Positions 1 through 7,976 of a stretch of 13,534 nucleotides of DNA are shown in pieces. Position numbers and translations under genes: made by a program. Each line of letters begins with the position of its first letter. Position 1 is the stretch's first letter. Source of the DNA: DASRCB01 sp035653295 (lineage in GTDB: Bacteria > Acidobacteriota > Terriglobia > Bryobacterales > Bryobacteraceae); assembly GCA_035653295.1 (NCBI GenBank), contig DASRCB010000117.1:1-13534 (forward strand), in the 5' to 3' direction. A model generated the notes under the pieces. That model did no database searches. It was not told where the DNA came from and saw nothing but the letters and a program-made list of their open reading frames with translations.

Positions 1-840
1 GAAACCGACGATCACCGCCGCCATCATGGCCCCTACGCCGGCCGCCACGAACACCTGCCGCAGAATTCGCTGCATCGGAGCACTCGCCGCATCCACGCTT
101 TCGAGCGTGCGCAGCACGTAGCCGTCGCCGAAATCGATGGAGTTCACGGGGAGCGAAAGCCAGTTCTGGCCAGCCAGCTGAAGCTCGCATTCGGATCGCC
201 GCCGGCACCGGCCCAGCGCGGATTCGATCTCGCGCGTGTCACTCCCGCGCACGTTCGATATGAGTACCACGCCATGACGCGTGAGAACCGCCGGGGTATT
301 GAATTCCGACAGATCGAAGCGCTCGCCGACCGAAAGCACCCCGAGGTTCTCCGCCCCGGCGTTCACCGGCGCCGAAGTGACCTGATACGTCTCGCCCTCC
401 GCCTCGAAATATCCGTGCAGCGGCGCGGTCAGCGTGGCCTCATCCATTGCGGCGAAAGCTCCGCCGCGCCGGACGATGCCTGCCAGCGGCTTCTCGCCGG
501 CGCTGCGCACGATCAGAAAATCAAATCCCAGGCCCGAGCAAATGTCGCGCAGCTGGTCTTCCACCGTATGGCGCGCTTCGTCACTGCCCGGATTCTGGAG
601 CAGCAACTGGATGCCGGCTTCGAGAGCCGGGTTCGCGGCCATCACTCTCAGCGACCGTCTATTCTGCAGCTCGTTGCGCGTGCGCACCCGCGCCAGAAGC
701 ATCTGGCTTTCACGAAGCGAATCGTGTACGCTGGCGTGCACCGCGCGAATCACCATGGCCTGAATCGCCCAGAAGCTGGCCAGCAGCAATACCGTGAACG
801 GCACGAACGACCACAAGAAGGCCCGCGTCGCGAAGCGCAT
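1..840 (-). CDS. Membrane-anchored sensor protein, N-terminal part (C-terminus beyond left edge)
   Basis: Partial gene; the visible 280 residues are its N-terminus, read from ATG at 840. Residues about 9-27 form a hydrophobic membrane segment after a short basic start (MRFATRAFLW). About 230 residues of predicted extracytoplasmic domain follow. A second hydrophobic stretch (about 262-280, VFVAAGVGAMMAAVIVG) begins just before the edge. Two membrane segments enclosing a domain of this size is the layout of a bacterial sensor such as a histidine kinase, nucleotide cyclase or HAMP-containing chemoreceptor, often with a CACHE-like periplasmic domain. The output domain is off the window, so the type cannot be decided. 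It starts 4 bp after the stop of the cupredoxin gene on the same strand, so the two are probably co-transcribed and may be functionally linked. Confidence 0.75.
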   Translation of the reverse strand, partial: MRFATRAFLWSFVPFTVLLLASFWAIQAMVIRAVHASVHDSLRESQMLLARVRTRNELQNRRSLRVMAANPALEAGIQLLLQNPGSDEARHTVEDQLRDICSGLGFDFLIVRSAGEKPLAGIVRRGGAFAAMDEATLTAPLHGYFEAEGETYQVTSAPVNAGAENLGVLSVGERFDLSEFNTPAVLTRHGVVLISNVRGSDTREIESALGRCRRRSECELQLAGQNWLSLPVNSIDFGDGYVLRTLESVDAASAPMQRILRQVFVAAGVGAMMAAVIVGF

Positions 841-844
841 GCGA

Positions 845-1534
845 TTATCTCCGAGCCATCGGGCTGCCGTCCGCGCTCAACGGAATCAGGAACTCGACCG
901 TGGCGCCTGCCTCTGCCGTGACGCGCGCCGTCGTTCGGTAATATCCGGCGGTCTTGTGCCAGGCAACGACCGTGTATGTTCCCGGCGGAACGTCGTGGAG
1001 CGTGAAATGGCCGGCGCTGTCGCCGCGCGCCCGCCACTTGTTCGGCGTAACCACGATCACCCCCGTCATATTCGGATGCAAACGGCAGTTCACGAACACG
1101 ATACCCGGCTTCGGAAAGCTCACCACCCTGGTCTGTCCTCTGGGGTAGTTACCGAGGTCGAAGCTCTTCGGTTTGGACAGCGAAAAGACGTTGTGAAATA
1201 CCGTGTCGCCGTTCGGAAACGAGACCGTCGACCCGGCCGGGACGATCACCAGATCGGGCACAAAGCTGCGGTCCTTCTGCTGCATCGAAGCAGTGGCCGG
1301 CGCGGTCGGCAGATCGCCTTCCAGCCATACCGCGACGTGTGTTCGCTCGAATGCGAGAGGGTCGCCGGCGGCATCGGTGGCCAGCGGAACCGCGGCGCCG
1401 CGCTGATACGGCCCAACCGATGCGGTCACGCTCGGCCGCGTCAGTCTCCGTTTGATGACCAGCGTCCCCTCGATATCCGCCGCCTGCAGCGCGGAAACGC
1501 AGGTTGCGGTGATCACGGCTGCCAAAACGCGCAT
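845..1534 (-). CDS. Secreted cupredoxin (plastocyanin-like, methylamine-utilization type)
   Basis: 229 residues. Residues 1-18 (MRVLAAVITATCVSALQA) are a Sec signal peptide, so the protein acts in the periplasm or outside. The centre carries a type-1 copper site pattern: His114 in FHNVF, then Cys150, His153 and Met156 in NCRLHPNM. This matches the copper-binding proteins commonly annotated as methylamine utilization proteins. Residues about 170-193 (GHFTLHDVPPGTYTVVAWH) form a short carboxypeptidase-regulatory-like beta strand unit typical of the C-terminus of this family. The expected role is electron transfer or copper binding; no partner enzyme is visible. The stop is 4 bp from the ATG of the downstream sensor gene. 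The ATG at 1534 is chosen because it gives the signal peptide. The name should not be read as evidence for methylamine metabolism. Confidence 0.8.
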   Translation of the reverse strand: MRVLAAVITATCVSALQAADIEGTLVIKRRLTRPSVTASVGPYQRGAAVPLATDAAGDPLAFERTHVAVWLEGDLPTAPATASMQQKDRSFVPDLVIVPAGSTVSFPNGDTVFHNVFSLSKPKSFDLGNYPRGQTRVVSFPKPGIVFVNCRLHPNMTGVIVVTPNKWRARGDSAGHFTLHDVPPGTYTVVAWHKTAGYYRTTARVTAEAGATVEFLIPLSADGSPMARR

Positions 1535-1935
1535 AGGCGAGGTACTAGATGTTCCATCGGCAGTCGCTGCGTATTCCCACCCAGGGCGAATCCCTTACGC
1601 GGCTCAGAGTTGCACGGGTGGGTTATATGCGCCGACGGCCGTCACGGCTGCTTCAAAACCGTAGCAGTTCGCTGCTCTTCTCTTCAGATTCGCGTCGGCG
1701 CCTGCGTTCCGAACCGTCTCAATTCACGAATGAGAGCTCGCGCTGCGTGCGAAGTCTGCGCGCCATTGCGTCCGTCGCCCTTCAGAGCCGTAACGAATCC
1801 GCGATCGAAGCGTGGCCGGCCTCGCTGCGCGGCAGTGCCGTCAGCTTCTTCGTGTCCTCATCGCCAGGACCAAGGTTCTCCAGGTACTCGTAAAGCACGG
1901 ACCGCCTCCGTCATCAGATGCAGTCTGGCGACTCT
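1535..1935. other. Intergenic region between cupredoxin and VOC genes
   Basis: About 400 bp with no clearly intact gene on either strand. It contains the possible broken minus-strand gene at 1684-1914 (listed separately). On the minus strand there is a TATAAC -10-like hexamer (plus-strand 1622-1627), about 90 bp upstream of the cupredoxin start, but no convincing -35 at the usual distance. The long plus-strand frame through this region is continuous with the antisense of neighbouring genes and has no domain or start signal to support it. Confidence 0.5.
1684..1914 (-). pseudogene. Possible small gene broken by frameshifts
   Basis: Three minus-strand frames join into something protein-like. 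ATG at 1914 opens MTEAVRALR. One base off, a frame beginning with GTG at 1898, with GGAGG six bases upstream, reads VLYEYLENLGPGDEDTKKL and on to a stop at 1782. A third frame, open from about 1837 to the stop at 1684, reads GFVTALKGDGRNGAQTSHAA then RALIRELRRFG. The composition is charged and helix-like, unlike random antisense, and third positions of the GTG frame are mostly G or C. Two small indels would merge these pieces into one protein of roughly 75 residues. Alternatively the GTG frame alone (1782-1898, 38 codons) is a genuine small protein. No family is recognised. It lies 37 bp after the VOC gene on the same strand. Confidence 0.35.
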
Positions 1936-2379
1936 TTACTGCTCGCGTGGCCACATCGCCTCGAACCGCCTCTGCAGCTCCTCCCTCGACACATCCTCTT
2001 TCCGAGTGGCGATGAACCAGTAATTGCCGCCAGGATCCACGACGCCGCCGCTTCGATCCCCGTAGAACTGGTCCTTCACTTCCTGGAGCGACCGAGCACC
2101 GGCCTGGAGGGCGCGCTGATACACAGCGTCCACATCCTCCACGTAGAGATACATCGTTGCCGGACGCGCCTTCCACTCATCGCGCGCCTGCCCCATCATG
2201 ACGATCGAATCGCCGATGCGCATCTCGCCGTGCTGCACCTTGCCGGCGGGGCCCTGCATCCGCTCCACCTCGATGGCGCCAAACGCGTCGCGCACAAAGT
2301 CCATCAACGCGGCCGCATCGTCCACCACCATGTACGGTGTAACGGCGTGGTAACCCTCGGGAATCGGTTTTACTGCCAT
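1936..2379 (-). CDS. VOC-superfamily (glyoxalase/PhnB-like) protein
   Basis: 147 residues, the usual length for a single-polypeptide vicinal-oxygen-chelate protein with two beta-alpha-beta-beta-beta repeats. The N-terminal repeat runs from VTPYMVVDDAAALMDFVRDAFGA (about 13-35) to the strand MRIGDSIVMM (53-62). The second starts at MYLYVEDVDAVYQRALQAGA (76-95) and ends at GGVVDPGGNYWFIA (111-124). The phrases 'yGDRsGgvvDPgGNyWfia' and 'GhaVtPYmvv' are hallmarks of the PhnB-like branch. Such proteins bind a metal or small ligands and include glyoxalases and resistance proteins; the substrate is not predictable here. The start at 2379 is supported by GAGG five bases upstream. It is divergent from sucC across about 80 bp. 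Confidence 0.85.
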   Translation of the reverse strand: MAVKPIPEGYHAVTPYMVVDDAAALMDFVRDAFGAIEVERMQGPAGKVQHGEMRIGDSIVMMGQARDEWKARPATMYLYVEDVDAVYQRALQAGARSLQEVKDQFYGDRSGGVVDPGGNYWFIATRKEDVSREELQRRFEAMWPREQ

Positions 2380-2460
2380 TGCAACCTCATCATAGTCGAC
2401 ATGAGATCCTGCCTCCCTTTGATAGACTAATTACCTGGCTCCATCCGGACCAGCAAAGCC

Positions 2461-3636
2461 ATGAAAATTCACGAATATCAGGCCAAGGCGATTCTCGCCC
2501 GGTACGACGTTCCCGTGCCGCGCGGCGAGGTCGCCTACACGGTCGAAGAGGCGGAAGCCGCGGCGCGAAAGATCGGCGGCAGCGTCGTAGTGAAGGCGCA
2601 GATTCACGCCGGCGGGCGCGGCAAGGGTGGCGGCGTCAAGGTGGCGAAGAACGACGCCGAGGCCACCGCCATCGCGAAATGGATGCTGGGCATGACGCTG
2701 GTCACTCACCAGACCGGCCCGGAAGGACGCAAGGTGCAGCGCCTGCTCATCGAAGAGACGCTGCCCATCGAGCGGGAACTCTACCTCGGTATCGTGCTGG
2801 ACCGCAATATTGGAAAGCCGGTGTTCATGGCCTCATCGGCCGGCGGCATGGAGATCGAGGAAGTCGCGCGCAACACGCCGGATCTGATTCTGCGCGAGCC
2901 CATCGAGCCCGGCCTCGGGCTGCAGCCTTTCCAGGCGCGCACGCTCGCCTTTGGCATGGGCATTCCCGCCGAACTCGTCGGCGCGGCATCGAAAGCCATG
3001 ACCAATCTGGTGCGAGCGTACGAAGGCATCGATGCCTCACTGGCCGAAATCAATCCGTTCATCCTCACCAAAGACGGAAAAGTGTACGCGCTGGACGCCA
3101 AGATGAATCTGGACGACAACGCGCTATATCGCCATAAAGATCTCCTCGAATTGCGCGATCTCAACGAAGAAGATCCGCTGGAGGTGGAGGCCTCGCGATA
3201 CAACCTGAACTACATCAAGCTCGACGGCAACATCGGCTGCATGGTGAATGGCGCCGGGCTGGCCATGGCCACCATGGATATCGTCAAGTACGCCGGTGGA
3301 AGTCCGGCGAATTTCCTCGACGTCGGCGGTGGAGCCAGCGCCGATCAGGTGCGTAACGCGTTCCGAATTCTCATCTCCGATCGCAGCGTGCAGGCCGTGT
3401 TTATCAACATCTTCGGCGGCATTCTGCGCTGCGATACTTTGGCCACCGGTGTGGTGAACGCCGCACGGGAGCTGCACCTGACCATCCCCATCGTCATCCG
3501 CATGGAAGGCACCAACGTGGAAAAAGGCCGCGAGATCCTCATGAGCTCAGGGATGAACCTGACCATCGCGCAGGACATGCGCGACGGCGCTGAAAAGGCG
3601 GTAGCGCTGGCCAACAGTGACGGAGGTCGGCGATGA
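2461..3636 (+). CDS. sucC: Succinyl-CoA synthetase (ADP/GDP-forming), beta subunit
   Basis: 391 residues, the normal length for SucC. With SucD it catalyses succinyl-CoA + ADP (or GDP) + Pi to succinate + CoA + ATP (or GTP) in the TCA cycle, in the cytoplasm. The N-terminus MKIHEYQAKAILARYDVPVP begins the ATP-grasp fold. The glycine-rich loop IHAGGRGKGGGVKVAK lies at 48-63. Asn198 in AEINPF and Asp212 in LDAKMN occupy the Mg-nucleotide ligand positions of the family (Asn199 and Asp213 in E. coli). The C-terminal CoA-ligase domain has GNIGCMVNGAGLAM (256-269), FLDVGGGAS (285-293), NIFGGI (316-321) and EGTNVEKG (349-356). No strong ribosome binding site is visible before the ATG, but this is the conserved family start. 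The stop overlaps the sucD start (ATGA). Confidence 0.98.
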   Translation: MKIHEYQAKAILARYDVPVPRGEVAYTVEEAEAAARKIGGSVVVKAQIHAGGRGKGGGVKVAKNDAEATAIAKWMLGMTLVTHQTGPEGRKVQRLLIEETLPIERELYLGIVLDRNIGKPVFMASSAGGMEIEEVARNTPDLILREPIEPGLGLQPFQARTLAFGMGIPAELVGAASKAMTNLVRAYEGIDASLAEINPFILTKDGKVYALDAKMNLDDNALYRHKDLLELRDLNEEDPLEVEASRYNLNYIKLDGNIGCMVNGAGLAMATMDIVKYAGGSPANFLDVGGGASADQVRNAFRILISDRSVQAVFINIFGGILRCDTLATGVVNAARELHLTIPIVIRMEGTNVEKGREILMSSGMNLTIAQDMRDGAEKAVALANSDGGRR

Positions 3637-4502
3637 GCGTTCTGGTGGACGGCAACACCCGCGTTGTGATTCAGGGCTTCACCGGACGCGAAGGCACCTT
3701 CCACGCGCAGCAGGCCATCGCTTACGGAACTAACGTCGTCGGTGGCGTGACTCCCGGCAAGGGCGGACAGACGCATCTCGATCGTCCGGTCTTCAATACC
3801 GTGCGCGATGCGGTGCGCGAGACCGGCGCGAATGCGTCGCTCATCTTCGTCCCGCCACCCTATGCCGCCGACGCGATTATGGAATCCGCGGACGCCGGCG
3901 TGGCGCTCACGGTCTGCATCACCGAAGGCATCCCCACCGAAGACATGGTCCGCGCATGGGATTTCCTCCGCGGCCGCAAAACGCGCCTCATCGGCCCGAA
4001 CTGCCCCGGCATCATTTCGCCGGGCAAGGCCAAGCTCGGCATCATGCCCGGCCACATTCATCTGCAGGGACACGTGGGCGTGGTCTCCCGCTCGGGAACC
4101 CTGACCTATGAGGCAGTGGGTCAGCTGACGAAGCTGGGCATCGGCCAGTCCACCTGCATCGGGATCGGCGGTGATCCGATCATCGGCACCAATTTCATCG
4201 ACGCCATTCGCCTGTTCAACGAAGATCCCGACACGCACGCCATCGTTATGATCGGCGAGATCGGCGGAAATGCGGAAGAGGCCGCGGCCGAATTCGTGAA
4301 GCAGACCGTGAAGAAGCCGGTGATCGGCTTTGTCGCCGGCCAGACCGCCCCTCCAGGCCGCCGCATGGGCCACGCCGGCGCAATCATCTCCGGCGGATCG
4401 GGTAAAGCATCGGACAAGATCGCGGCAATGAAAGCGGCCGGCATAACGGTCTGCGACAGCCCGGCCGAGATCGGCGAAAAGACGAAGTCACGCCTTCAGT
4501 AA
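3633..4502 (+). CDS. sucD: Succinyl-CoA synthetase (ADP/GDP-forming), alpha subunit
   Basis: 289 residues, full length. The alpha subunit binds CoA and carries the phosphohistidine intermediate. The N-terminal Rossmann-like CoA domain has IQGFTGREGTFHAQQAI (13-29) and GGVTPGKGG (37-45). Then come TEGIP (97-101) and LIGPNCPGIISPGKAK (119-134). The active-site histidine is His247 in PPGRRMGHAGA, equivalent to His246 in E. coli, and Glu209 in GEIGG is the partner that orients it. The start overlaps the sucC stop by 4 bases (ATGA), indicating translational coupling. The last 15 bp overlap the end of the opposite-strand metallo-beta-lactamase-fold gene, leaving no room for an ordinary intergenic terminator. 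Confidence 0.98.
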   Translation: MSVLVDGNTRVVIQGFTGREGTFHAQQAIAYGTNVVGGVTPGKGGQTHLDRPVFNTVRDAVRETGANASLIFVPPPYAADAIMESADAGVALTVCITEGIPTEDMVRAWDFLRGRKTRLIGPNCPGIISPGKAKLGIMPGHIHLQGHVGVVSRSGTLTYEAVGQLTKLGIGQSTCIGIGGDPIIGTNFIDAIRLFNEDPDTHAIVMIGEIGGNAEEAAAEFVKQTVKKPVIGFVAGQTAPPGRRMGHAGAIISGGSGKASDKIAAMKAAGITVCDSPAEIGEKTKSRLQ

Positions 4503-5237
4503 ATCGCCCGGCTCGGGAATCGTCACCTCGACCTCGTGCTCGCGCGCCGCGGCTTCCTGCACCCGCGCCAGGTCGCGGCGCAGATCCCGCTGGATGTGCG
4601 TCAGAGCCACGCGTTTCACCTGGCCGCGCCGCGCCGTTCCGATCACATCCTCGATGTCGGCATGCACCGGCGACTGCTCGAATGAGTACGCCTCGTGAAT
4701 CAGCAGATCGGCGCCGTTGTAAAGCCGTCTCGCTTCGTCCGTAACCGCGCCGTCGCCACTGTAGCAGATCGACCTCTCACCACGACCGATCCGAACCGCG
4801 AGATTGCTGACCGAATGCCGCGTCGGCGCGAAGTCGAAGGTCATTTCCCCCCACTCGAGCTTGAGCCCCGGCTTCGCGGCAATGAACTCCAGCGGAAACC
4901 CGAAGCGCGCCGCGAGCCCGCGATATCCGGCTTCCATCAAATCGCGGATTTCCTGTAGCAGCGGGTGCTGGCTCACGATGGTCAGCGCCTTCGTGCGGCC
5001 GTCTTCCCACATGCGCCCCAGCACCGCTGGCAGGCCGAAGTAATGGTCGGCGTGCCCATGGCTGATGTAGATCAGATCGATGGCGCTCGCGTCGCGCTCG
5101 ATATGCCACAGCCGATGTGGAATGCTGTAGCCGCAGTCCAGCAGCAGCACGCGACCGGCCCGCACCAGGTAGGAATTGTTCGGCAGGCGATCGTCGAAAG
5201 CCTCGCCGCAGCCCAGCACAGAGATCTCAAACGCCAT
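4488..5237 (-). CDS. Metallo-beta-lactamase-fold hydrolase (RNase Z-like)
   Basis: 249 residues starting MAFEISVLGCGEAFDDRLPN. The binuclear zinc site is complete: the HxHxDH motif in SHGHADHYFG (His60, His62, Asp64, His65), His141 in PTRHSVSN, Asp162 in CYSGDG and His214 in ALTHIQRD. The opening 'LGCGEAFDDRLPNNSYLV' and 'YSGDG' resemble RNase Z/ElaC-type and other phosphodiesterase members. The protein is shorter than a typical RNase Z (about 300 residues), so tRNA 3' processing should not be assumed. The ATG at 5237 is preferred because homology begins there and GGATGGGG lies just upstream; the same frame stays open far upstream through the receptor gene, but that is an antisense-type shadow. 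It follows the receptor gene by 14 bp, the last gene of the minus-strand unit. Confidence 0.88.
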   Translation of the reverse strand: MAFEISVLGCGEAFDDRLPNNSYLVRAGRVLLLDCGYSIPHRLWHIERDASAIDLIYISHGHADHYFGLPAVLGRMWEDGRTKALTIVSQHPLLQEIRDLMEAGYRGLAARFGFPLEFIAAKPGLKLEWGEMTFDFAPTRHSVSNLAVRIGRGERSICYSGDGAVTDEARRLYNGADLLIHEAYSFEQSPVHADIEDVIGTARRGQVKRVALTHIQRDLRRDLARVQEAAAREHEVEVTIPEPGDLLKA

Positions 5238-5251
5238 ACCCCATCCAGTGT

Positions 5252-7975
5252 CTAAAATGTGAACCGAATCTGCAGCTCCAGGCGCCGGTTGTTCGCCGCC
5301 TCCGAGAAACCACCGCCGCCGAGATCGTTCGCGCCGGCGGGCAGATTCGCCTGGCCGAACAACGGCGAGGTGATATTCCCTATGATGGCGCCAGGATTGT
5401 TGTGATTGATAATGTTGCGCACCGCCATCGAGATGATCAGGTTGTACGGATGCGGCCCTTTCGGTTCGCCGAAGACAATCGTCTTGCTCAGCCGCAGGTT
5501 GACCATGATGAGCCCCGGCCCGCGCCCGTAATTCCGCGGCAGGATACGCTCGCCTGGCGCCGGGTTCGGATCGAGGAGCCCATACGGCGTCGCAATCACT
5601 CCGGGCTTGTTCACATCCGTTGCCATCGCCGGCCGCGCATTGAACAGCGTAGTCCCGTAGGAATCCTGCCCGGATGTGATATCGAACGGCGGCCCGGACT
5701 GCAGAATCACCAACGGACTGACGCGCAGATTCCATGGGAAATCGACCGAACCGCCGGTGGTCATCCGATGTCGCACATCCGTCGCCGCGGGGCCGTACTC
5801 TCCTGAGAGATCGTACTGGTTCGCCGGAAACGTGTTTACCCCATCCGTGTTGCTCAGCGCGTGATTCAGCGTATACGAGCCGAACAGCGACACCTTCGGA
5901 TTCACGCGCGTGTTCACGTTCGCAATCAGCTGATTCTGGTTGTACAGTCCCGCGGATTCCATCAGAAACAGTGGGTTGGGCGTGTCGAACGGGTACGCGC
6001 CGCTGTCGGGTATCGGCGCATTGATATCTCGCGACCGAAGCATGTGCAGCCCGTGCGAGTTCGCGTACGTCACGGCGATGGACGTGTTCGCCGGAAGCTG
6101 CCGTTCCAGCGCAACTGCGGTCTGAAAGATATAGGGCGCGCGCAGCGACGAGCTGACCTCCTCGATGATCTGCGGTGATTTCGACGAGGCAAGCGCATCG
6201 ACCGATGGCGGATTCGGAAAAAAGTCGGGGTTTGTCACGACGTACTGCCGCTGGGTAATGCCGTTGAATCGACGCGCAATGAGCGTGTTGGCGAGCGCGA
6301 AGCGCTGATAGAAAATGCCGAAACCCGCTCGCACGACCGTCTTCGCGGCCTGTCCTTGCCTGCCGGGCCGCGGCGCCCAGGCGATGCCTGCTCGCGGCGC
6401 GAGATCCAGCCAGTCGGCGATGTTCGTCTGGCCCTCGTAGCGCGCGCCGAGGCTGACCGTCAGATTGGGACGAACCCGCCAGTCGTCTCCCAAAAACAGG
6501 CCCGCATCGAACTGCCCGAGCGAGATCCCGGGCAGCCCGGCCGCGATGCTGAACTGACTCGGCCGCGCCCCGAACAGAAGCGCCTGCCGATATTGCTCGA
6601 TGGAGTTGAGGCCCGGGCCGCCATTGAAGGAAAACGTGCCGTTGAAGTTCTGCGGCGAGATGTTGTCGTCCTGCTGCCACCGCAGCCGTGCTCCGTAGCG
6701 TAGCGTGTGCGGGCCGCGAACCTGGCTTATATAATCCTGCAGCTCGTAGTCGTTCTGTCGATCCGAAGATCTCCCGACCGTCGCCGCGCCTCCGTTGAAC
6801 GAACCGGCAACGAGAATCGCCGGTCCGGCGCCGATCGCGTTCTGGTCAAAAACGGATCGGAAGTATTGAAACCGCACCTCGTTCACGATGTTGCCGCCGA
6901 GCACTGCGGTCTCGGCGATCTGGAGGGTGTGGCTCGTCGTCAGCGCGTCGTAACCGCGGGAGGTCAGGTTGAACCCGCCAATTCCCGCACCCGGCACATC
7001 CATATGTGAGAAGGCGTAACGAACGGTAAGCGTATTGTTGGTATCCAGCTGATAGTCAATGCGCGGGCTGACCCGAATCGCACGCTGCGGCACATCGTAA
7101 ACCGCGGTGAAGGGCGTGATCTCGAACGCGGGGTCGAGGGTGACGGCATTGATGATGGACCCGTTATCGGTAGCATCGCGGCGAACGTCGAGAAAGAACG
7201 AAGCCCGCCTGCTCAGCGGCCCTCCAATATTCCCTCCGAATTCGCGCAGCAGAAACGGGGCCTTTTGCGCCGCATACGGATTGCGGGAATTCCACACATC
7301 GGTTCCCAGGTTGAAGAAACCCATGCCGTGCAGGCGGTCACTGCCGGGCCTGGTCAGTATCTCGATCCGTCCCAGGCCGATCTGTTCGTACTCCGGTGAG
7401 AAGGGGTTCTGATTGATACGAACCTCGCGGATCGACGCCTTCGACGGGATCTCGCCTCCGCTGAAGCCATCGATGTACACCTGGCTGCCGTTCGGTCCCG
7501 CGGAGGGACCTGCGAGGGCCTGCAAATCCGTCCCGAGGTCGGTCGGATCGTCGGACAGCGCCTCCAGGTCGTGTCCCCGCAGAACAAGGGCGCTGGCATT
7601 ATTAGCCGCCTCAACGCTGACCGTCGCGCCGGGCGCGTCCTGAACCGCCACTTGCTCGGTATGCTCTGTAAGCTCGAGTTGCAGGTTCAGCACCTGCGAA
7701 CCAGCGTGGAGGACGATCGTGGCGCCGCGCGGCATGGCGAGGCCCGGGGCGGTGGCTTGCACAGTCCATTGGCCGAGTTCGAGCCCGCTGACGACGTACG
7801 CTCCGTCATCCCCGCTCTTTGTCGATTTGGACTCGCCTTTCGGTCCCGTCAGAGCGACGATGGCGCCGGGCACACGGGAGCCGGAAGGATCTGTGGTTAC
7901 GCCGCGCAGGGTTGCCTGTCCGAGCGCCATCGCAGAAAGCAGAAGCAGCGCCAGGCAAACGCGGATCGCCCGCAT
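5252..7975 (-). CDS. Oar-like TonB-dependent outer-membrane receptor with carboxypeptidase-regulatory-like N-domain
   Basis: 907 residues from ATG at 7975. Residues 1-20 (MRAIRVCLALLLLSAMALGQ) are a signal peptide; an ATG ten codons upstream would bury it and overlap the cytochrome gene, so it is not used. Residues about 21-100 form a carboxypeptidase-regulatory-like domain (LRGVTTDPSGSRVPGAIVAL, GAYVVSGLELGQWTVQATAPG). A plug-like region follows, with QVYIDGFSGGEIP and RIEILTRPGSDRLHGMGFFN, then a long beta-barrel rich in short polar/aromatic strands. It ends with an aromatic strand, LELQIRFTF, the usual recognition signal for barrel assembly. Acidobacteria carry many such proteins; the ligand cannot be predicted. 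It starts one base after the stop of the upstream cytochrome gene, so the two must be co-transcribed. Confidence 0.92.
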   Translation of the reverse strand: MRAIRVCLALLLLSAMALGQATLRGVTTDPSGSRVPGAIVALTGPKGESKSTKSGDDGAYVVSGLELGQWTVQATAPGLAMPRGATIVLHAGSQVLNLQLELTEHTEQVAVQDAPGATVSVEAANNASALVLRGHDLEALSDDPTDLGTDLQALAGPSAGPNGSQVYIDGFSGGEIPSKASIREVRINQNPFSPEYEQIGLGRIEILTRPGSDRLHGMGFFNLGTDVWNSRNPYAAQKAPFLLREFGGNIGGPLSRRASFFLDVRRDATDNGSIINAVTLDPAFEITPFTAVYDVPQRAIRVSPRIDYQLDTNNTLTVRYAFSHMDVPGAGIGGFNLTSRGYDALTTSHTLQIAETAVLGGNIVNEVRFQYFRSVFDQNAIGAGPAILVAGSFNGGAATVGRSSDRQNDYELQDYISQVRGPHTLRYGARLRWQQDDNISPQNFNGTFSFNGGPGLNSIEQYRQALLFGARPSQFSIAAGLPGISLGQFDAGLFLGDDWRVRPNLTVSLGARYEGQTNIADWLDLAPRAGIAWAPRPGRQGQAAKTVVRAGFGIFYQRFALANTLIARRFNGITQRQYVVTNPDFFPNPPSVDALASSKSPQIIEEVSSSLRAPYIFQTAVALERQLPANTSIAVTYANSHGLHMLRSRDINAPIPDSGAYPFDTPNPLFLMESAGLYNQNQLIANVNTRVNPKVSLFGSYTLNHALSNTDGVNTFPANQYDLSGEYGPAATDVRHRMTTGGSVDFPWNLRVSPLVILQSGPPFDITSGQDSYGTTLFNARPAMATDVNKPGVIATPYGLLDPNPAPGERILPRNYGRGPGLIMVNLRLSKTIVFGEPKGPHPYNLIISMAVRNIINHNNPGAIIGNITSPLFGQANLPAGANDLGGGGFSEAANNRRLELQIRFTF

Positions 7976-7976
7976 G

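Noticed and set aside
1634..1643. Ten-base palindrome GACGGCCGTC upstream of the cupredoxin gene
   Set aside because: It could be an operator, but a single short palindrome in GC-rich sequence is expected by chance and no second copy was seen.
794..2023. 409-codon plus-strand open frame
   Set aside because: It is antisense to the cupredoxin gene and part of the VOC gene, has an Arg/Cys/His-rich composition typical of GC-rich shadows, and shows no recognisable domain.
2379..2460. Promoter for sucCD in the divergent gap
   Set aside because: TTGCAA (2379-2384) and a TAGACT word (2423-2428) exist but not at a mutual distance that would make a promoter; no pair could be supported.
5238..6680. 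Upstream extension of the hydrolase reading frame to 730 codons
   Set aside because: The extension runs through the receptor gene in another frame of the same strand; only the part after 5237 has protein similarity.
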